A DNA stretch of 64,000 nucleotides from Roseovarius litorisediminis (GTDB lineage Bacteria; Pseudomonadota; Alphaproteobacteria; Rhodobacterales; Rhodobacteraceae), in NCBI RefSeq assembly GCF_900172295.1, contig NZ_FWFL01000005.1:62001-126000 (forward strand), written 5' to 3'. Positions 1 through 10,006 of the stretch are shown one piece after another. Every line of letters begins with the position of its first letter. Position 1 is the first letter of the stretch. The position numbers were made by a program, and so were the translations under genes. The notes beneath the pieces were generated by a model, which saw only the letters and a list, made by a program, of their open reading frames with translations, had not been told where the DNA came from and searched no databases.

Positions 1-784
1 GGTCCTCATCAACGACGATCGCGCGTTCAGGGTCCAAGTCAGAAAGACGTGCAAATGTCTTTTCCCCAATCTGGGCCACGGCAGCGCCGTCCGCAAAATT
101 ATTTATATGTTTCAATCGGGTAGGCCTGCCCGCCGCTAGTGCCGCTCCAAGACAGGCGCCGCCGGATGGTTCGACCAGTGTTATTCGACATTCGTCGCCG
201 ACATATGATCGCACACCGGCTGACAAACCACCGCCGCCCACCGGCATAATAATGTGATCGGGCAGTCCGCCCAGTTGCGCCTCAATTTCGACCGCTACCG
301 AGGCTTGACCTTCAATCACATCTTCATCGTCAAAAGGTGACAAAAAATGCCCCTTTATTTCGGCGCAATAAGCCTGCGCGGCCCGAAGTGTGTCGTCGAA
401 ATAATCACCCGTCAGGCGGATCGACACGGCATCACCACCGAAAATTTCCGTTTTACCTATCTTCTGCTGGGGCGTTGTTACGGGCATGAAAATCACGCCT
501 TTGACCCCAAAATATCGGCACATGAACGCCACGCCCTGCGCGTGGTTACCGGCGCTGGCGCAAACAAACTGCGTTGTTTTTGGTTTATTTTCCAGTACTT
601 TACGCATAGCGTTGAACGCCCCGCGCAGTTTGTAGGAGCGTACCGGCGTCAGATCCTCGCGTTTCAGCAGGATGTTGGCATGATAACGGTCGGACAGGTG
701 TTCATTGCGCTGCAATGGCGTCATTTCAAAAACATCGCGCATTGCATATTCGGCGGCTTGGGCAAAGGTGCGAAAATCGGTCAT
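1..784 (-). CDS. ilvA: Threonine ammonia-lyase (threonine dehydratase), 5' part only
   Basis: PLP enzyme that deaminates threonine to 2-oxobutyrate, the entry step of isoleucine synthesis. I translated the minus strand by hand from an ATG at 784: 261 codons without a stop, running off the left edge. Visible are the PLP-lysine motif SYKLRGAF (Lys52), SAGNHAQG at 77-84 and the glycine loop GGGGLS at 183-188, all fold-type II PLP signatures. The C-terminus, and so any ACT-like regulatory domain, lies outside the window. An in-frame GTG 27 bases upstream is a weaker alternative start. It is divergent from argG. A catabolic threonine/serine dehydratase cannot be excluded without the C-terminus. 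Confidence 0.85.
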   Translation of the reverse strand, partial: MTDFRTFAQAAEYAMRDVFEMTPLQRNEHLSDRYHANILLKREDLTPVRSYKLRGAFNAMRKVLENKPKTTQFVCASAGNHAQGVAFMCRYFGVKGVIFMPVTTPQQKIGKTEIFGGDAVSIRLTGDYFDDTLRAAQAYCAEIKGHFLSPFDDEDVIEGQASVAVEIEAQLGGLPDHIIMPVGGGGLSAGVRSYVGDECRITLVEPSGGACLGAALAAGRPTRLKHINNFADGAAVAQIGEKTFARLSDLDPERAIVVDED

Positions 785-925
785 AAGCCCGTGATTGGCG
801 TAATGTTTCACCTGTGACAAGGGGTTGAGGCAAAGCATACATATGAATACTGCCGTCGCCGCGTCTTGCCCCGTGCGCAAAAACCCGGTAAGCGCCGGGC
901 GCATGTCCGTGAGAAAGGGAAACTG

Positions 926-2152
926 ATGTCTGCGCCCAAGAAAGTTGTGCTGGCCTATTCCGGTGGTCTTGATACCTCGATTATTCTGAAATGGTTGCAG
1001 ACAGAGTATGGCTGCGAAGTGGTGACATTCACCGCTGATTTGGGCCAGGGTGAAGAACTGGAACCCGCGCGCCAAAAGGCAGAGCTTCTTGGAATAAAGC
1101 CAGAAAATATCTATATCGAAGACGTACGCGAAGAGTTCGTACGCGATTTTGTGTTCCCGATGTTCCGCGCCAATGCCGTATATGAGGGGCTGTATCTGCT
1201 GGGCACATCCATTGCCAGGCCCCTGATTTCAAAGCGTTTAGTTGAGATCGCGGCAGAAACCGGCGCAGATGCTGTGGCACATGGGGCGACCGGCAAAGGC
1301 AACGATCAGGTACGATTTGAACTAGCGGCCTATGCACTGAATCCCGAGATCAAAGTGATTGCACCCTGGCGCGAATGGGATCTGACCAGCCGGACAAAAC
1401 TGCTTGATTTTGCTGAAAAAAATCAAATTCCCATCGCCAAGGACAAGCGCGGCGAAGCACCGTTCTCAGTGGATGCGAACCTGCTGCATACCTCAAGTGA
1501 AGGCAAGGTTCTGGAAGACCCGGCCGAGGCTGCACCAGATTACGTTTACCAGCGCACCGTACACCCCGAAGATGCGCCGAGTGAGCCGGAATTCATCGAA
1601 ATCGGCTTTGAAAAGGGTGATCCAGTTAGCATCAACGGCGAAGCGCTTAGCCCTGCTAGCATATTGACAAAGCTGAATGAATTTGGCGGAAAGCATGGCA
1701 TCGGCCGGCTTGACCTGGTCGAGGGGCGCTTTGTGGGCATGAAATCGCGGGGCATCTATGAAACCCCCGGTGGCACCATTCTGCTGGAGGCGCATCGCGG
1801 AATCGAGTCGATCACCATGGATCGGGGTGCCATGCACCTGAAAGATCAACTGATGCCGCAATATGCCGAGCTGATATATAACGGCTTTTGGTTCAGCCCG
1901 GAACGCGAGATGTTGCAGGCAGCCATCGACAAATCACAAGATCATGTGACTGGCACCGTTCGCCTGAAGCTTTACAAGGGCCTTGCCCGCACGGTTGGGC
2001 GCTGGTCGGAACATTCTTTGTATTCCGAGGCACACGTGACGTTCGAAGATGATGCAGGCGCATACGACCAGAAAGACGCCGCTGGATTCATTCAGTTGCA
2101 GGCCCTGCGCCTAAAGCTGCTGGCAGCGCGGGATCGTCGACTCAAGCGCTGA
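926..2152 (+). CDS. argG: Argininosuccinate synthase
   Basis: Condenses citrulline and aspartate with ATP to argininosuccinate, the penultimate step of arginine synthesis. 408 aa, the normal length of the shorter bacterial type. The PP-loop ATP motif SGGLDTS is at residues 12-18. The ATG at 926 is preceded by the purine-rich site GAGAAAGGGA (911-920). The frame stays open 60 bases further upstream, but that extension has no ribosome site and no family similarity. A GTAC-rich inverted repeat begins directly after the stop and may act as terminator. Confidence 0.97.
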   Translation: MSAPKKVVLAYSGGLDTSIILKWLQTEYGCEVVTFTADLGQGEELEPARQKAELLGIKPENIYIEDVREEFVRDFVFPMFRANAVYEGLYLLGTSIARPLISKRLVEIAAETGADAVAHGATGKGNDQVRFELAAYALNPEIKVIAPWREWDLTSRTKLLDFAEKNQIPIAKDKRGEAPFSVDANLLHTSSEGKVLEDPAEAAPDYVYQRTVHPEDAPSEPEFIEIGFEKGDPVSINGEALSPASILTKLNEFGGKHGIGRLDLVEGRFVGMKSRGIYETPGGTILLEAHRGIESITMDRGAMHLKDQLMPQYAELIYNGFWFSPEREMLQAAIDKSQDHVTGTVRLKLYKGLARTVGRWSEHSLYSEAHVTFEDDAGAYDQKDAAGFIQLQALRLKLLAARDRRLKR

Positions 2153-2153
2153 C

Positions 2154-2243
2154 GATTTTGTACGGTCTGTACGTTTTGCACGTGGATTTCGTACAAAATC
2201 CGGGTTGTTCAGGATGGGTGCGTACAAATTGTACATGACGTCA
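2154..2243. repeat. GTAC-rich palindromic repeat, copy 1
   Basis: Perfect 10-bp inverted repeat GATTTTGTAC (2154-2163) / GTACAAAATC (2191-2200), then an odd palindrome GTACAAATTGTAC (2222-2234) and TGACGTCA (2236-2243). The 15-mer ACGTGGATTTCGTAC (2180-2194) recurs exactly at 29177-29191 in a similar palindromic setting, so this looks like an intergenic repeat family. It lies at the 3' end of argG and could form a transcript-ending hairpin, though no T-run follows. Confidence 0.7.
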
Positions 2244-2278
2244 CACCGGACAACACCAAAATGCCGGGATTGTGATGT

Positions 2279-2491
2279 TTACCAGGTCTCTCGCAAGTAA
2301 AGACGCGCTGTTTTGGTATAAGTCTGCAGGTCCTCTGTTTGGAAAAGGTTGTCCGGATCTGAATCTGCTGCGCCCTCGAATTCAACTTCGGGTTCAATGT
2401 CAATAATATCCGGTTCGTCAGAGTTGCCCACCTGTGCGGTTTTAACGATCACTTTTGCCTTTGACGTCATCTCGTCAAATTGCCCATTCAC
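2279..2491 (-). CDS. Small acidic hypothetical protein
   Basis: 70-aa open frame that I do not recognise. The GTG at 2491 has a near-ideal ribosome site, GGAGG, 7 bases upstream (2499-2503 on the plus strand). The frame stays open further upstream to a TTG at 2590, but nothing there looks like an initiation site. The protein has a short basic N-terminal third and an acidic middle rich in Asp/Glu. It has no cysteine pair, membrane segment or signal peptide. It lies between argG and msrA, next to the GTAC repeat. It could be a real small gene or a chance frame. Confidence 0.4.
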   Translation of the reverse strand: MNGQFDEMTSKAKVIVKTAQVGNSDEPDIIDIEPEVEFEGAADSDPDNLFQTEDLQTYTKTARLYLRETW

Positions 2492-2778
2492 AATGTAACC
2501 TCCGGCGGGATCGTATTCGACAAGCTGCGGGTCAAACTGTTGCAGAGCTTCCGCCCGCCAGGCAATCCTTTCCGGGTACGGGGCACACAAAACGCCATTT
2601 TTTGCGAGTTTCGGCTAAATACATATCAAAAAGGTCCCGCTTGTGACGATTCAAATATTCATAGCGGGACAATACAAAGGGATAAAATTGCATCACCAAG
2701 CTGTGATTTCTCTGGGTCGTGAATTGGCGCGCGCAGCAAAATCAGACAGGTTGGGTACATGTTCAGGAGGGTTTGACC

Positions 2779-3447
2779 ATGAGATCACAGGCGAAAGATA
2801 TCAAGGCCGCGATTTTGGCAGTGTTGATCGTGGTAGGGTTTTGCGTGCACTCGAACAAGGCCGCGGCGGCAGGCAACAAGGTTCTGACCGTCGCAGGGGG
2901 CTGTTTCTGGTGTGTGGAATCCGATTTCGAGTCAGTGAAAGGCGTTGCCGAAGTGGTTTCCGGCTTTACTGGTGGCAGTTTGAAAAACCCAACCTACAAA
3001 GATGTCGTTCGTGGTGGCACCGGACATTATGAGGCAGTCCAAATCACCTATGACCCCGGTCAGGTGAATGCCGGGCAACTTTTGGAACTATTCTTTCGGT
3101 CGATTGACCCGACTGATTCCGGCGGGCAATTCTGCGACCGTGGGGACAGCTATCGGACAGCAATTTTTGTGTCGGACCCAGAAGACCGGAAATATGCAGA
3201 AATGGCCAAAGCCGAGGCGGAAATGGCCCTTGGGCAAAAAATTGTGACGCCGATACTGCCGGAAAAGACATTCTATAAAGCAGAGGACTACCATCAGGAT
3301 TACTATAAAGGCAAAAAACTGGTGGTAACCCGGTTTGGTCTCAAGCGCCAATCGGAGGCCTATAAACGGTACCGCAGTGCATGCGGTCGTGATGCAAGGG
3401 TCAGGCAACTGTGGGGTGAAACGGCCCCGTTTGCCGGCAAGCACTAA
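2779..3447 (+). CDS. msrA: Peptide-methionine (S)-S-oxide reductase MsrA, exported
   Basis: Reduces methionine-S-sulfoxide in oxidised proteins. 222 aa. A hydrophobic N-terminal segment (about residues 10-22) ending near AAAAG looks like a signal peptide, so it probably acts in the periplasm. The catalytic motif GCFWC is at 41-45 (nucleophile Cys42); a C-terminal Cys in YRSACGRD could be the resolving residue. The ATG at 2779 follows AGGAGG (2765-2770). An upstream ATG at 2719 would bury the signal peptide and is rejected. The stop codon lies inside an inverted repeat shared with the convergent kinase gene. Confidence 0.93.
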   Translation: MRSQAKDIKAAILAVLIVVGFCVHSNKAAAAGNKVLTVAGGCFWCVESDFESVKGVAEVVSGFTGGSLKNPTYKDVVRGGTGHYEAVQITYDPGQVNAGQLLELFFRSIDPTDSGGQFCDRGDSYRTAIFVSDPEDRKYAEMAKAEAEMALGQKIVTPILPEKTFYKAEDYHQDYYKGKKLVVTRFGLKRQSEAYKRYRSACGRDARVRQLWGETAPFAGKH

Positions 3448-3496
3448 AGCGTTTCGGTTTCAATCTGAGGTGCGGCTTAATCTCGAAACGCTTTAG
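3444..3496. repeat. CTAAAGCGTTTCG inverted repeat between convergent genes
   Basis: Perfect 13-bp inverted repeat, CTAAAGCGTTTCG at 3444-3456 and its complement at 3484-3496, with a 27-base loop. It contains the stop codons of both msrA (3445-3447) and the convergent kinase gene (3493-3495). A related hairpin with the same CGAAACGCTTT arm is at 36205-36253. It may serve as a bidirectional terminator or be a mobile palindromic repeat. Confidence 0.75.
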
Positions 3497-4362
3497 TTCA
3501 GAAAAGCCAGTACCTGATCAAGCTTTGGGATGGCTTTGGTTGTCCCTTTTTGTTGAACCTTCAGCGCCGCAGCGGCAGCAGCCCGGATCAGGGCATCCCT
3601 TGGAGGAAGGTCTTGAGACAGGCCTGCGATCAGATATCCGGCAAAGGTATCTCCTGCACCGGTAGTGTCGATCGGTGTGACTGAGAAGGCTGGAATTGAG
3701 ACTGTTTCACCGCGAACCCGGTCGATCCATGTCGCACCTTTTGATCCACGGGTGATCAGGATGCGCGGCACGGGGATATCCTCGACCGGCTGAGACAGCG
3801 CCTTTGAAAGCTGTTGCGCCTCGACCGAATTAAGAAGCAACACGGAGATATATGGTAGCACGGCACGAACCGCATCAACTTCAAACGGTGCGGCTGAATA
3901 GGCAACAGACATGCCATGGTCGCGGGCTATTCTGGCGGCGTCGATCTGAAGCGAGGTTTCGTTTTGGAGCATCAGCCAATCGCCAGACCGGGCCGAGGAA
4001 AGGGCGGGCTCAAGACACGTTGGATCAAGCATCCGGTTGGCGCCTGGAAAAATCACAATGGCATTTTCGCCCAACGCATCAATTGTAATGATGGCGTGGC
4101 CCGAGGGGGTAGGTATCCGCGCGATATGTTGAGTATCGACGCCAAGCTCGGTCAGTCGATCGACCATCCATGCGCCACCGGGCCCGACCGCCCCAATATG
4201 ACAAACCTTTGACCCCGCGCGTACCGCCGCCACCGATTGATTGGCGCCCTTGCCGCCCAGATCGGTTGAATAGTCTATAGCGGTAAGGGTTTCGCCCGGA
4301 GTCGGCAAATGCGGCACCCGGTAGAAATGATCGGCGTTGATGGAGCCGAGATTGAAGATCAT
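3493..4362 (-). CDS. rbsK: PfkB-family sugar kinase, probably ribokinase
   Basis: Phosphorylates a sugar, most likely ribose to ribose-5-phosphate. 289 aa, usual for ribokinase. The N-terminal NLGSINADHFY and GGKGANQ are substrate-side motifs. The PfkB signature DTTGAGDTFAGYL near the C-terminus carries the catalytic Asp. I prefer the ATG at 4362, since MIFNLG is the normal family start. An ATG at 4386 would overlap the end of maeB by 16 bases. The gene follows maeB closely on the same strand. Substrate specificity is inferred from family resemblance only. Confidence 0.85.
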   Translation of the reverse strand: MIFNLGSINADHFYRVPHLPTPGETLTAIDYSTDLGGKGANQSVAAVRAGSKVCHIGAVGPGGAWMVDRLTELGVDTQHIARIPTPSGHAIITIDALGENAIVIFPGANRMLDPTCLEPALSSARSGDWLMLQNETSLQIDAARIARDHGMSVAYSAAPFEVDAVRAVLPYISVLLLNSVEAQQLSKALSQPVEDIPVPRILITRGSKGATWIDRVRGETVSIPAFSVTPIDTTGAGDTFAGYLIAGLSQDLPPRDALIRAAAAAALKVQQKGTTKAIPKLDQVLAFLN

Positions 4363-4370
4363 TCGCTGTT

Positions 4371-6626
4371 TCAGCCTACCTTGCATGCCGCCAGAACGGC
4401 CATGTTCAGGATATCATTAGCGGTAAAGTTGGACGAACAGATCTGGATTGATTTGTCGACGCCCGACAGGATCGGACCGATTACCGTGGCGCCCGCCATT
4501 TCCTGCATAAGCTTGACAGAGATCGAGGCCGAGTGCCGAGCGGGGACCACAAGAATGTTGGCAGGTCCGGACAGGCGCTGGAACGGGTAGGTTTCCTGCG
4601 CGGTGACGTTCAGGGCCACATCGACTGTCATCTCGCCTTCAAATTCGAAATCCACGCCGCGTTTTTCCAGAACTTTGGGGGCCTGATGCATCTTTTCGGC
4701 GCGTTCGGACCGGGGATACCCGAACGTCGAGAACGACACGAAGGCGACGCGCGGCTCCAGCCCCAGATGCCGCGCAACGCCGGCGGCGCGCTCGGCGATG
4801 TTGGCAAGATCCTCTTCATCCGGCCATTCGTGCACCAGCGTATCCGCGATCATCACGATCCGGCCCTTGTGCAGCAAAGCCGTAATACCGGCAGCACCGT
4901 GTTCGGCACCGGCATCAAACACGTGATTGATCAACTGCAACACATGTGCCGACTTGCGTGTGGCTCCGGTAACCAGCCCGTCACCATGCCCATGCGCCAA
5001 CATCAGCGCCGAAAAAACATGCCGGTCGCGAGCAGCAAGACGATGCACATCGTGGCGATCAAAACCCTTGCGCTGCAGGCGCTGATAGAGGAATTCCTTA
5101 TACTCTTCCAGCCGTGCAGATTTGGCGGCATTTGTGACTTCTATCTCACGCACGGCATCGCCCAGACCGGCGGCCTCAAGCTTGGCTTTCACGTCCTCGT
5201 CACGGCCAATGACGATAGCCTTGCCAAACCCGGTGCGCTGATATTGCACAGCGGCGCGCAGCACCCGGATATCATCGCCTTCGGCAAAGATCATACGGGC
5301 CTGCGCGTTTCGCGCACGGGCGTTGATCGAGCGAAGGATAGATGCCGTGGGGTCCATCCGTGCCTTCAGCGAAACCTCATAGGCCTCCATATCCACGATC
5401 GGGCGACGGGCGGCGCCTGTATCCATGCAGGCCCGCGCGACGGCGGGCGGTATGGTGTAAATTAGCCGCGGATCAAATGGCGTGGGAATGATGTAGTCAC
5501 GCCCAAAGCTGAGCTTTTGGCCGTAGGCCATGGCAACCTCATCCGGGACATCCTCGCGCGCGAGGCTCGCCAGAGCCTGGGCGCAAGCGATTTTCATTTC
5601 ATCGTTGATTGCGCGGGCGTGGACATCCAGCGCACCGCGAAAGAGATACGGAAAGCCCAAAACGTTGTTGACCTGATTTGGATAATCCGAGCGGCCAGTT
5701 GCAACGATCGCATCGGCGCGAACGGCATGCGCTTCTTCCGGTGTAATCTCGGGATCAGGGTTGGCCATGGCAAAGATCACCGGGTTGTCGGCCATCGAGG
5801 CGATCATGTCTTCGGTGACAGCACCCTTGACGCTGACGCCCAGAAAGACGTCGGCGTCTTTCATCGCTTCGCCAAGCTCGCGCAGGTCGGTCTTGACTGC
5901 ATGGGCTGATTTCCACTGGTTCATGCCCTCGGTGCGGCCTTGATAGATCACGCCCTTGGTGTCGCAGACGATGCAGTTATCGTGTCTGGCCCCCATGGAT
6001 TTCAGTAGTTCAATACATGCGATTCCTGCAGCTCCCGCACCGTTGAGAACAATTTTGACGTCTTCTATTTTCTTACCTGAAATGTGCAGCGCATTTATCA
6101 GGCCTGCGGCACAGATCACGGCGGTGCCGTGCTGATCGTCATGGAAGACGGGGATATCCATGATCTCTTTAAGCTGCTGTTCGATGATGAAGCATTCAGG
6201 CGCCTTGATATCCTCAAGGTTGATGCCGCCAAAGGTCGGACCCATAAGTTTGACCGCGTTGATAAACGCCTCGGGGTCTTCGGTATCCAGTTCGATATCA
6301 ATCGAATTCACGTCGGCGAAACGCTTGAATAGAACCGCCTTGCCCTCCATCACGGGCTTCGAGGCGACAGCGCCCAGATTGCCAAGACCCAGCACCGCGG
6401 TGCCGTTCGAGATGACGGCCACAAGGTTACCCTTGTTGGTGTAATCATAAGCAGTTTCGGGATTGGCGGCGATTTCCTCGCAGGGCACAGCAACGCCCGG
6501 GGAATAAGCAAGGCTGAGGTCCCGCTGGGTGGTCATCGGCACGGTTGCCGTAATTTCGAACTTCCCGGGAGTGGGCTCGAGGTGAAAGGCAAGTGCCTCT
6601 TCGCGGGTGATCTTCATTTTCGCCAT
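4371..6626 (-). CDS. maeB: NADP-dependent malic enzyme (MaeB, with C-terminal phosphotransacetylase-like domain)
   Basis: Oxidatively decarboxylates malate to pyruvate, supplying NADPH. 751 aa, the length of the large hybrid malic enzymes. The N-terminal malic domain (about 1-430) shows YSPGVAVPC near 41 and FHDDQHGTA at 161-169. The C-terminal third (about 440-750) has phosphate acetyltransferase features such as GLVTGATRKSAHVLQ; in this family that domain is usually regulatory. Start ATG at 6626; an upstream frame to 6680 lacks family similarity. Divergent from mutS and followed at once by the sugar kinase. Confidence 0.96.
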   Translation of the reverse strand: MAKMKITREEALAFHLEPTPGKFEITATVPMTTQRDLSLAYSPGVAVPCEEIAANPETAYDYTNKGNLVAVISNGTAVLGLGNLGAVASKPVMEGKAVLFKRFADVNSIDIELDTEDPEAFINAVKLMGPTFGGINLEDIKAPECFIIEQQLKEIMDIPVFHDDQHGTAVICAAGLINALHISGKKIEDVKIVLNGAGAAGIACIELLKSMGARHDNCIVCDTKGVIYQGRTEGMNQWKSAHAVKTDLRELGEAMKDADVFLGVSVKGAVTEDMIASMADNPVIFAMANPDPEITPEEAHAVRADAIVATGRSDYPNQVNNVLGFPYLFRGALDVHARAINDEMKIACAQALASLAREDVPDEVAMAYGQKLSFGRDYIIPTPFDPRLIYTIPPAVARACMDTGAARRPIVDMEAYEVSLKARMDPTASILRSINARARNAQARMIFAEGDDIRVLRAAVQYQRTGFGKAIVIGRDEDVKAKLEAAGLGDAVREIEVTNAAKSARLEEYKEFLYQRLQRKGFDRHDVHRLAARDRHVFSALMLAHGHGDGLVTGATRKSAHVLQLINHVFDAGAEHGAAGITALLHKGRIVMIADTLVHEWPDEEDLANIAERAAGVARHLGLEPRVAFVSFSTFGYPRSERAEKMHQAPKVLEKRGVDFEFEGEMTVDVALNVTAQETYPFQRLSGPANILVVPARHSASISVKLMQEMAGATVIGPILSGVDKSIQICSSNFTANDILNMAVLAACKVG

Positions 6627-6760
6627 GGCGGGGACCGTCCATTTAGTTGGTTTTGCCCTGCATAGCGGGGGTTTGCACAAGCCTCAACTACAACACGGTT
6701 TTGGCTTTCGCATATGGCGCGTGGTTTGTAAGGTTCCCAGAACCAACGGGGGGACTTGAA

Positions 6761-9418
6761 GTGACGTCTGCGAAATCAGCCGTAACGCCGATGATGGCGC
6801 AATATCTGGAGATCAAGGCGCAATACCCTGACGCGCTTTTGTTCTACCGGATGGGCGATTTCTACGAATTGTTTTTCGACGATGCCGTTGCCGCAGCCGA
6901 AGCGCTGGATATTGCGCTGACCAAGAGGGGGAAACACCTGGGCGAAGACATTGCCATGTGCGGTGTGCCGTTCCATGCCGCCGAAGGTTATCTGCTAACG
7001 CTGATCCGCAAGGGGTTTCGCGTGGCAGTGTGCGAGCAGATGGAAAACCCCGCCGAGGCCAAAAAGCGCGGATCGAAATCGGTGGTACGGCGCGAAGTTG
7101 TGCGGTTAGTTACCCCGGGCACCTTGACCGAAGAAAGCCTGCTGGATGCGCGACAGCATAATTTTCTGGCCAGCTTTGCCCAGGTCCGGGGGGAATGCGC
7201 GATGTCCTGGGTGGACATATCTACTGGTGCGTTTCACGTAATGCCGATGAGTACCGTGCGTCTGGGCCCAGAACTAGCGCGTCTGAACCCGAGTGAGGTA
7301 ATCATCGCGGATGGAGATGAGGCCGCTTTGGCCGAAATAGTGTCTGAATCGGGTGCCTCGCTTACACCGTTAGGGCGCGCCGCATTTGACAGCACAGGGG
7401 GCGAAAAGCGTCTTTGTGCGCTGTTTGGTATCGGCACGCTTGACGCCTTTGGGCAATTCAGCCGCGCCGAAGTGGCAGCGATGGGCGCCATTGTTGAATA
7501 TCTGGAGATCACCCAAAAGGGAAGGCTGCCGCTGCTGCGTGCACCGGTTCGGGAAAACCACGACCGCGTTCTGCAGATTGACGCAGCCACCCGGCGGAAC
7601 CTTGAACTGACCCATGCCCTGTCGGGGGGAAAGGCCGGATCGTTGCTGGCGGTGATCGACCGAACGGTCACGGCAGGGGGTGGTCGTTTACTGGAACGCA
7701 GGCTGTCCAGCCCATCGCGAGTTCTGGATGTTGTGCAAAATAGGCTGGACACCGTGGGTTTTGCGGTGGAACAGAGCCGGTTTCGCACCGATCTGCGCGG
7801 GGCGTTGCGCAAGGTGCCTGATCTGGACCGGGCGCTATCGCGGCTGGGGTTGGATCGCGGCGGGCCACGGGATCTGGCCGCGGTGCGCAATGGATTGGCC
7901 CAGGCCGCCGAAATTGTCTCAGCACTTGATGGATTGGACCTGCCGCCACTGCTGAAAGACGCGGCCAGGGAATTAACCGGTCACGACACGCTGTTAGATT
8001 TGCTGGATCAGGCGCTGGTGGCCGAGCCGCCCATGCTTGTACGCGACGGTGGATTTATCGCCCCGGGATATGACACCGATCTGGACGAGGCCAGGCAACT
8101 ACGCGATGAGGGGCGCAGCGTGATCGCCGGGATGCAGGGCGATTATGTCAGGCTGACCGGCATCCCCTCGCTTAAGATCAAGCACAACAATGTGCTTGGG
8201 TATTTCGTCGAGGTAACCGCCACACACGCCGACAAGATGCTGTCTGAACCCCTTAACGAAACTTTCAAACACCGCCAGACCACCGCCAATCAGGTCAGAT
8301 TTACCACCATTCCGCTAAGCGAGATGGAAACCAAAATTCTGAATGCCGGTGGAAGGGCTTTGGAAACAGAAAAGCATCTCTATGAACGGCTGAAATCAGC
8401 CATACTGGAACAATCTGCCCTTATCGGGCAAACAGCAAAAGGGCTGGCTGAACTGGATCTGGCAACTGCGCTTGCTGATCTGGCAAAAGGTGAAAACTGG
8501 TGTCGGCCCAAGGTGGATGGCAGTCGCGCGCTTCATATCGAAGGCGGACGCCATCCTGTAGTAGAGCAAGCGCTGCGCGCACAAGACGGGGCGCAGTTTA
8601 TTGCTAACGACTGTGATCTGGGTGAGACCAGCGATATTTGGTTGCTGACCGGGCCAAACATGGCAGGTAAATCAACATTTCTTCGGCAAAACGCACTGAT
8701 TGCCCTGCTGGCGCAAATGGGCAGCTATGTGCCCGCGCGTGCAGCGCATGTCGGGCTTGTCAGCCAACTGTTCAGCCGTGTTGGTGCATCCGACGATCTG
8801 GCGCGGGGCCGGTCAACCTTTATGGTCGAGATGGTGGAAACCGCGGCGATTCTTAATCAGGCAGACGATCATGCGCTGGTCATTCTGGATGAGATCGGTC
8901 GCGGAACTGCCACTTACGACGGGCTGTCGATTGCCTGGGCGACGCTGGAATACCTACACGACGTCAACAAATGCCGGGCGCTTTTTGCCACGCATTATCA
9001 CGAACTGACCAATCTTTCGGATAAGCTGGACAAGGTCGAAAACGCAACCGTCACGGTGAAAGAACATGACGGCGATGTCATTTTCATGCACGAGGTCCGG
9101 CGCGGCGCAGCAGACCGTTCCTATGGCGTGCAGGTAGCAAAGCTGGCAGGGCTGCCCAGCGCTGTGCTGGACCGAGCGCGCGTTGTGCTGGATGCCCTGG
9201 AAAAGGGCGAGCGTGAAGGCGGCACCGCGAAGAAAACGCTGATTGACGATCTGCCGCTTTTCGCTGTCAGTCCGGCGCCCGGGAAATCTCCGGGGCCAAA
9301 GGCGCCTTCGCAACTGGAAGAGCGGCTGATCAAAATTTTGCCCGATGAACTAAGCCCACGCGATGCGCTGGATCTGATTTACGAGCTTAAAGGGTTGCTA
9401 CAAGAGAAGGCGGGCTGA
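6761..9418 (+). CDS. mutS: DNA mismatch repair ATPase MutS
   Basis: Recognises base mismatches and small loops and recruits MutL. 885 aa. The N-terminal mismatch-binding domain contains [14 protein letters not shown], in which the Phe inserts at the mismatch (FYE). The Walker [10 protein letters not shown] is near residue 631 and is followed by the ABC-type signature and [12 protein letters not shown]. The GTG start at 6761 has GGGGGGA about 7 bases upstream; earlier in-frame codons have no ribosome site. A hairpin with a T-run overlaps the stop codon. Confidence 0.97.
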   Translation: MTSAKSAVTPMMAQYLEIKAQYPDALLFYRMGDFYELFFDDAVAAAEALDIALTKRGKHLGEDIAMCGVPFHAAEGYLLTLIRKGFRVAVCEQMENPAEAKKRGSKSVVRREVVRLVTPGTLTEESLLDARQHNFLASFAQVRGECAMSWVDISTGAFHVMPMSTVRLGPELARLNPSEVIIADGDEAALAEIVSESGASLTPLGRAAFDSTGGEKRLCALFGIGTLDAFGQFSRAEVAAMGAIVEYLEITQKGRLPLLRAPVRENHDRVLQIDAATRRNLELTHALSGGKAGSLLAVIDRTVTAGGGRLLERRLSSPSRVLDVVQNRLDTVGFAVEQSRFRTDLRGALRKVPDLDRALSRLGLDRGGPRDLAAVRNGLAQAAEIVSALDGLDLPPLLKDAARELTGHDTLLDLLDQALVAEPPMLVRDGGFIAPGYDTDLDEARQLRDEGRSVIAGMQGDYVRLTGIPSLKIKHNNVLGYFVEVTATHADKMLSEPLNETFKHRQTTANQVRFTTIPLSEMETKILNAGGRALETEKHLYERLKSAILEQSALIGQTAKGLAELDLATALADLAKGENWCRPKVDGSRALHIEGGRHPVVEQALRAQDGAQFIANDCDLGETSDIWLLTGPNMAGKSTFLRQNALIALLAQMGSYVPARAAHVGLVSQLFSRVGASDDLARGRSTFMVEMVETAAILNQADDHALVILDEIGRGTATYDGLSIAWATLEYLHDVNKCRALFATHYHELTNLSDKLDKVENATVTVKEHDGDVIFMHEVRRGAADRSYGVQVAKLAGLPSAVLDRARVVLDALEKGEREGGTAKKTLIDDLPLFAVSPAPGKSPGPKAPSQLEERLIKILPDELSPRDALDLIYELKGLLQEKAG

Positions 9419-9435
9419 AGCCCGCCTTGCGTTTT
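9407..9435 (+). terminator. Intrinsic terminator at the mutS stop
   Basis: Stem AAGGCGGG (9407-9414) / CCCGCCTT (9421-9428), loop CTGAAG, followed by GCGTTTT. The stem overlaps the last mutS codons and the stop. On the other strand it lies just past the end of grpE. Confidence 0.75.
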
Positions 9436-9997
9436 ATGATTCGCGATTGGACGATACGCCAACTTGCGCCGGCCGCAGGATACGGTCGTGCAGCATGAAT
9501 CCATCTGCCGAGACCTGAATGATGTCGCCAGCCTTGGTGCCGGGCAGGGGGGCCTCGAACATGGCTTCGTGTTGTTGCGGATCGAATTTATCGCCAACCT
9601 GCGGCGAGATCACCTTGATCCCATGTTTCGAGAAGACACTGAGCATTTCGCGCATTGTGATCTCGACGCCTTCGATCAGAGCGGCGGCAATCTGGCGCTG
9701 TTCGTCAGTCGCGGCCTCAAGTGCGCGTTTCATGTTGTCGTGAACCGGCAACATGTCACGAGCCAGCTTTGACCCACCATAGTTTTCAGCTTCGCGGCGG
9801 TCTTTTTCAGACCGTTTGCGCGCATTTTCCGCATCTGCCAGGGCCCGCATGAATTTATCCTGCAGCGCGTCGCGCTCGGCCCGCAATGTATCGATCTCTA
9901 TCGCTTCATCGCTGAATTCAGCGATGTCCTGTTCCATTTCTTCTTGTTCTGCCTGTTCGATATCGTCCAGGAAATCGTCGTTCTGTGGCTGTGCCAT
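9434..9997 (-). CDS. grpE: Heat-shock nucleotide exchange factor GrpE
   Basis: Releases ADP from DnaK in the DnaK-DnaJ-GrpE folding cycle. 187 aa. The N-terminus (to about 50) is acidic and charged and should form the long coiled-coil dimer. The C-terminal half carries the family beta domain, including IKVISPQVGDKFDPQQHEAM and a GFMLHDRILRPAQVGV ending. It lies 9 bases downstream of hrcA on the same strand, as in many hrcA-grpE heat-shock operons. GAGG lies about 8 bases before the ATG. Confidence 0.96.
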   Translation of the reverse strand: MAQPQNDDFLDDIEQAEQEEMEQDIAEFSDEAIEIDTLRAERDALQDKFMRALADAENARKRSEKDRREAENYGGSKLARDMLPVHDNMKRALEAATDEQRQIAAALIEGVEITMREMLSVFSKHGIKVISPQVGDKFDPQQHEAMFEAPLPGTKAGDIIQVSADGFMLHDRILRPAQVGVSSNRES

Positions 9998-10006
9998 GTC
10001 TTACCT

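Noticed and set aside
866..925. N-terminal extension of argG
   Set aside because: Good ribosome site and family start are at 926; the extension is basic and unlike the family.
4533..5465. 310-codon open frame on the plus strand opposite maeB
   Set aside because: Antisense to a clear full-length gene; its existence follows from GC-rich codon structure and its translation resembles no family.
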